The position numbers were made by a program, and so were the translations under genes. Positions 14,694-15,214 of a stretch of 15,214 nt of DNA are shown here, piece after piece. The DNA lies in NCBI GenBank assembly GCA_902478875.1, contig CABSMZ010000024.1:1-15214 (forward strand), written 5' to 3'. The notes beneath the pieces were generated by a model that made no database searches, was not told the DNA's origin, and was given only the letters and a program-made list of their open reading frames with translations. The stretch comes from an uncultured Collinsella sp. (lineage in GTDB: Bacteria; Actinomycetota; Coriobacteriia; Coriobacteriales; Coriobacteriaceae). Numbering within the stretch: position 1 is the stretch's first letter; each line of letters starts with the position of its first letter.

Positions 14694-15214
14694 ATGGATC
14701 AGGACAAGACAACCGTGATGGGCGGCTACGGTTCCGCGCAGGCTGGCGATAGCGCCGATGCGACCCGCGTTGTTCCCAACCCCGGTTATACCGACCCCGC
14801 CGCGACGCAGCCTTCTACCGAGCCCACCCGGGTTATGGGCTATGGCGACACGGTGCAGGATCCTTACGCTGCATCTTCGCAAGGCCCCTATGGCAACGCA
14901 GGTCCGGATCCGTTTGATTACGCGCCGCAGGATTCTTATGCTGCCTCGACGCCGAATCCCTATGATGACCTGCCGCAGAATCCCATTCCGCAACCTCAGC
15001 AGACGACGTATATGCCGCGCACGGCTCAGCCTCGTTACGAGTCGCGCGAGCCGTATCGCGAGTACCCCAAGTCGATTTCGCAATATGGCGAGGACGAGGA
15101 GAAGAGGCCGTCGCGTTCGTCGAGCGTGATCAAGAAGATCCTCATCGTGCTGGCGATCTTCTTTGCGCTGTCGGTTGTGTTTGCCATCGTGTCGGGCACT
15201 GTCTCTTATACACA
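14694..15214 (+). CDS. Hypothetical membrane protein with Pro/Tyr/Gln-rich N-terminus (partial)
   Basis: The frame is open from ATG 14694 to the window end: 173 codons, no stop, C-terminus missing. The start is set by AAAGGA (14680-14685), eight bases upstream. Residues 1-144 are hydrophilic, rich in Pro, Tyr, Gln, Asp, Ser and Thr and probably disordered, and become charged near 115-142 (EDEEKR). Residues about 149-167 (ILIVLAIFFALSVVFAIVSG) are a membrane segment preceded by IKK, so the N-terminal part is likely cytoplasmic and the missing part outside. There are internal repeats: TTVMGGYG (6-13) and TRVMGYG (45-51), and QDPYAAS (55-61) and QDSYAAS (79-85). I recognise no family; such proteins often carry an extracytoplasmic domain after the helix. 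The TxVMG elements could be kinase targets, which is speculation. Confidence 0.85.
   Translation, partial: MDQDKTTVMGGYGSAQAGDSADATRVVPNPGYTDPAATQPSTEPTRVMGYGDTVQDPYAASSQGPYGNAGPDPFDYAPQDSYAASTPNPYDDLPQNPIPQPQQTTYMPRTAQPRYESREPYREYPKSISQYGEDEEKRPSRSSSVIKKILIVLAIFFALSVVFAIVSGTVSYT

Noticed and set aside
14667..15083. A 138-codon minus-strand frame opposite the last gene
   Set aside because: Arg/Ile-rich product with no motif. The + strand frame has a ribosome-binding site, a -10 element, internal repeats and a membrane helix, so it is the real gene.

Overview
The window reads as ordinary chromosome from a high-G+C, anaerobic Gram-positive bacterium. I would place it in the Coriobacteriia, most likely a Collinsella-like gut organism. 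That placement is an inference from several signs: coding sequence well above 60% G+C with strong avoidance of TTA, CTA and TCA codons; a GAAC-N4-GTTC LexA box of the Gram-positive/actinobacterial type; a superoxide reductase-type iron protein; formate-tetrahydrofolate ligase; and a DNA polymerase III alpha subunit with lineage-type divergences. No mobile element, CRISPR array, rRNA or tRNA was seen. All complete confident genes lie on the + strand.

Layout. Bases 1-441 form a largely non-coding leader. Its left edge looks like the ribosome-binding site and ATG of a leftward gene that leaves the window. Bases 61-360 are clearly AT-richer (134 of 300 are G or C by my count) and hold a possible 45-residue membrane peptide and an AT-rich near-palindrome. 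Next come dnaE (442-4245) and, 28 bases later, a SWIM-zinc-finger SNF2 helicase (4274-7738), probably one transcript. A short superoxide reductase/desulfoferrodoxin-like gene follows (7889-8251), then a strong hairpin with a T run (8297-8329). The next gene (8369-10354) has the two-domain architecture of glutamine-dependent NAD+ synthetase, but its recognisable catalytic motifs are replaced in both domains. After a gap with an extended -10 promoter and a perfect LexA core comes the overlapping operon ruvC-ruvA-ruvB (10492-12700). Then fhs (12847-14514) has its own promoter and a textbook terminator. The window ends inside a gene for a proline/tyrosine/glutamine-rich protein with one membrane segment (14694 onward).

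Functional picture. Replication (DnaE), a DNA translocase of unknown role and Holliday-junction processing (RuvC nuclease, RuvA junction binder, RuvB motor) dominate the left and centre. The ruv operon is very probably DNA-damage induced. Fhs feeds formate into one-carbon metabolism, and the iron protein fits superoxide defence in an anaerobe. The most unusual item is the NadE-like protein: it keeps fold motifs but has lost the Glu-Lys-Cys triad of the amidase half and the SGGxDS pyrophosphate loop of the synthetase half. It is therefore a candidate pseudoenzyme with a new role. I saw no obvious new multi-gene defence or mobile system.
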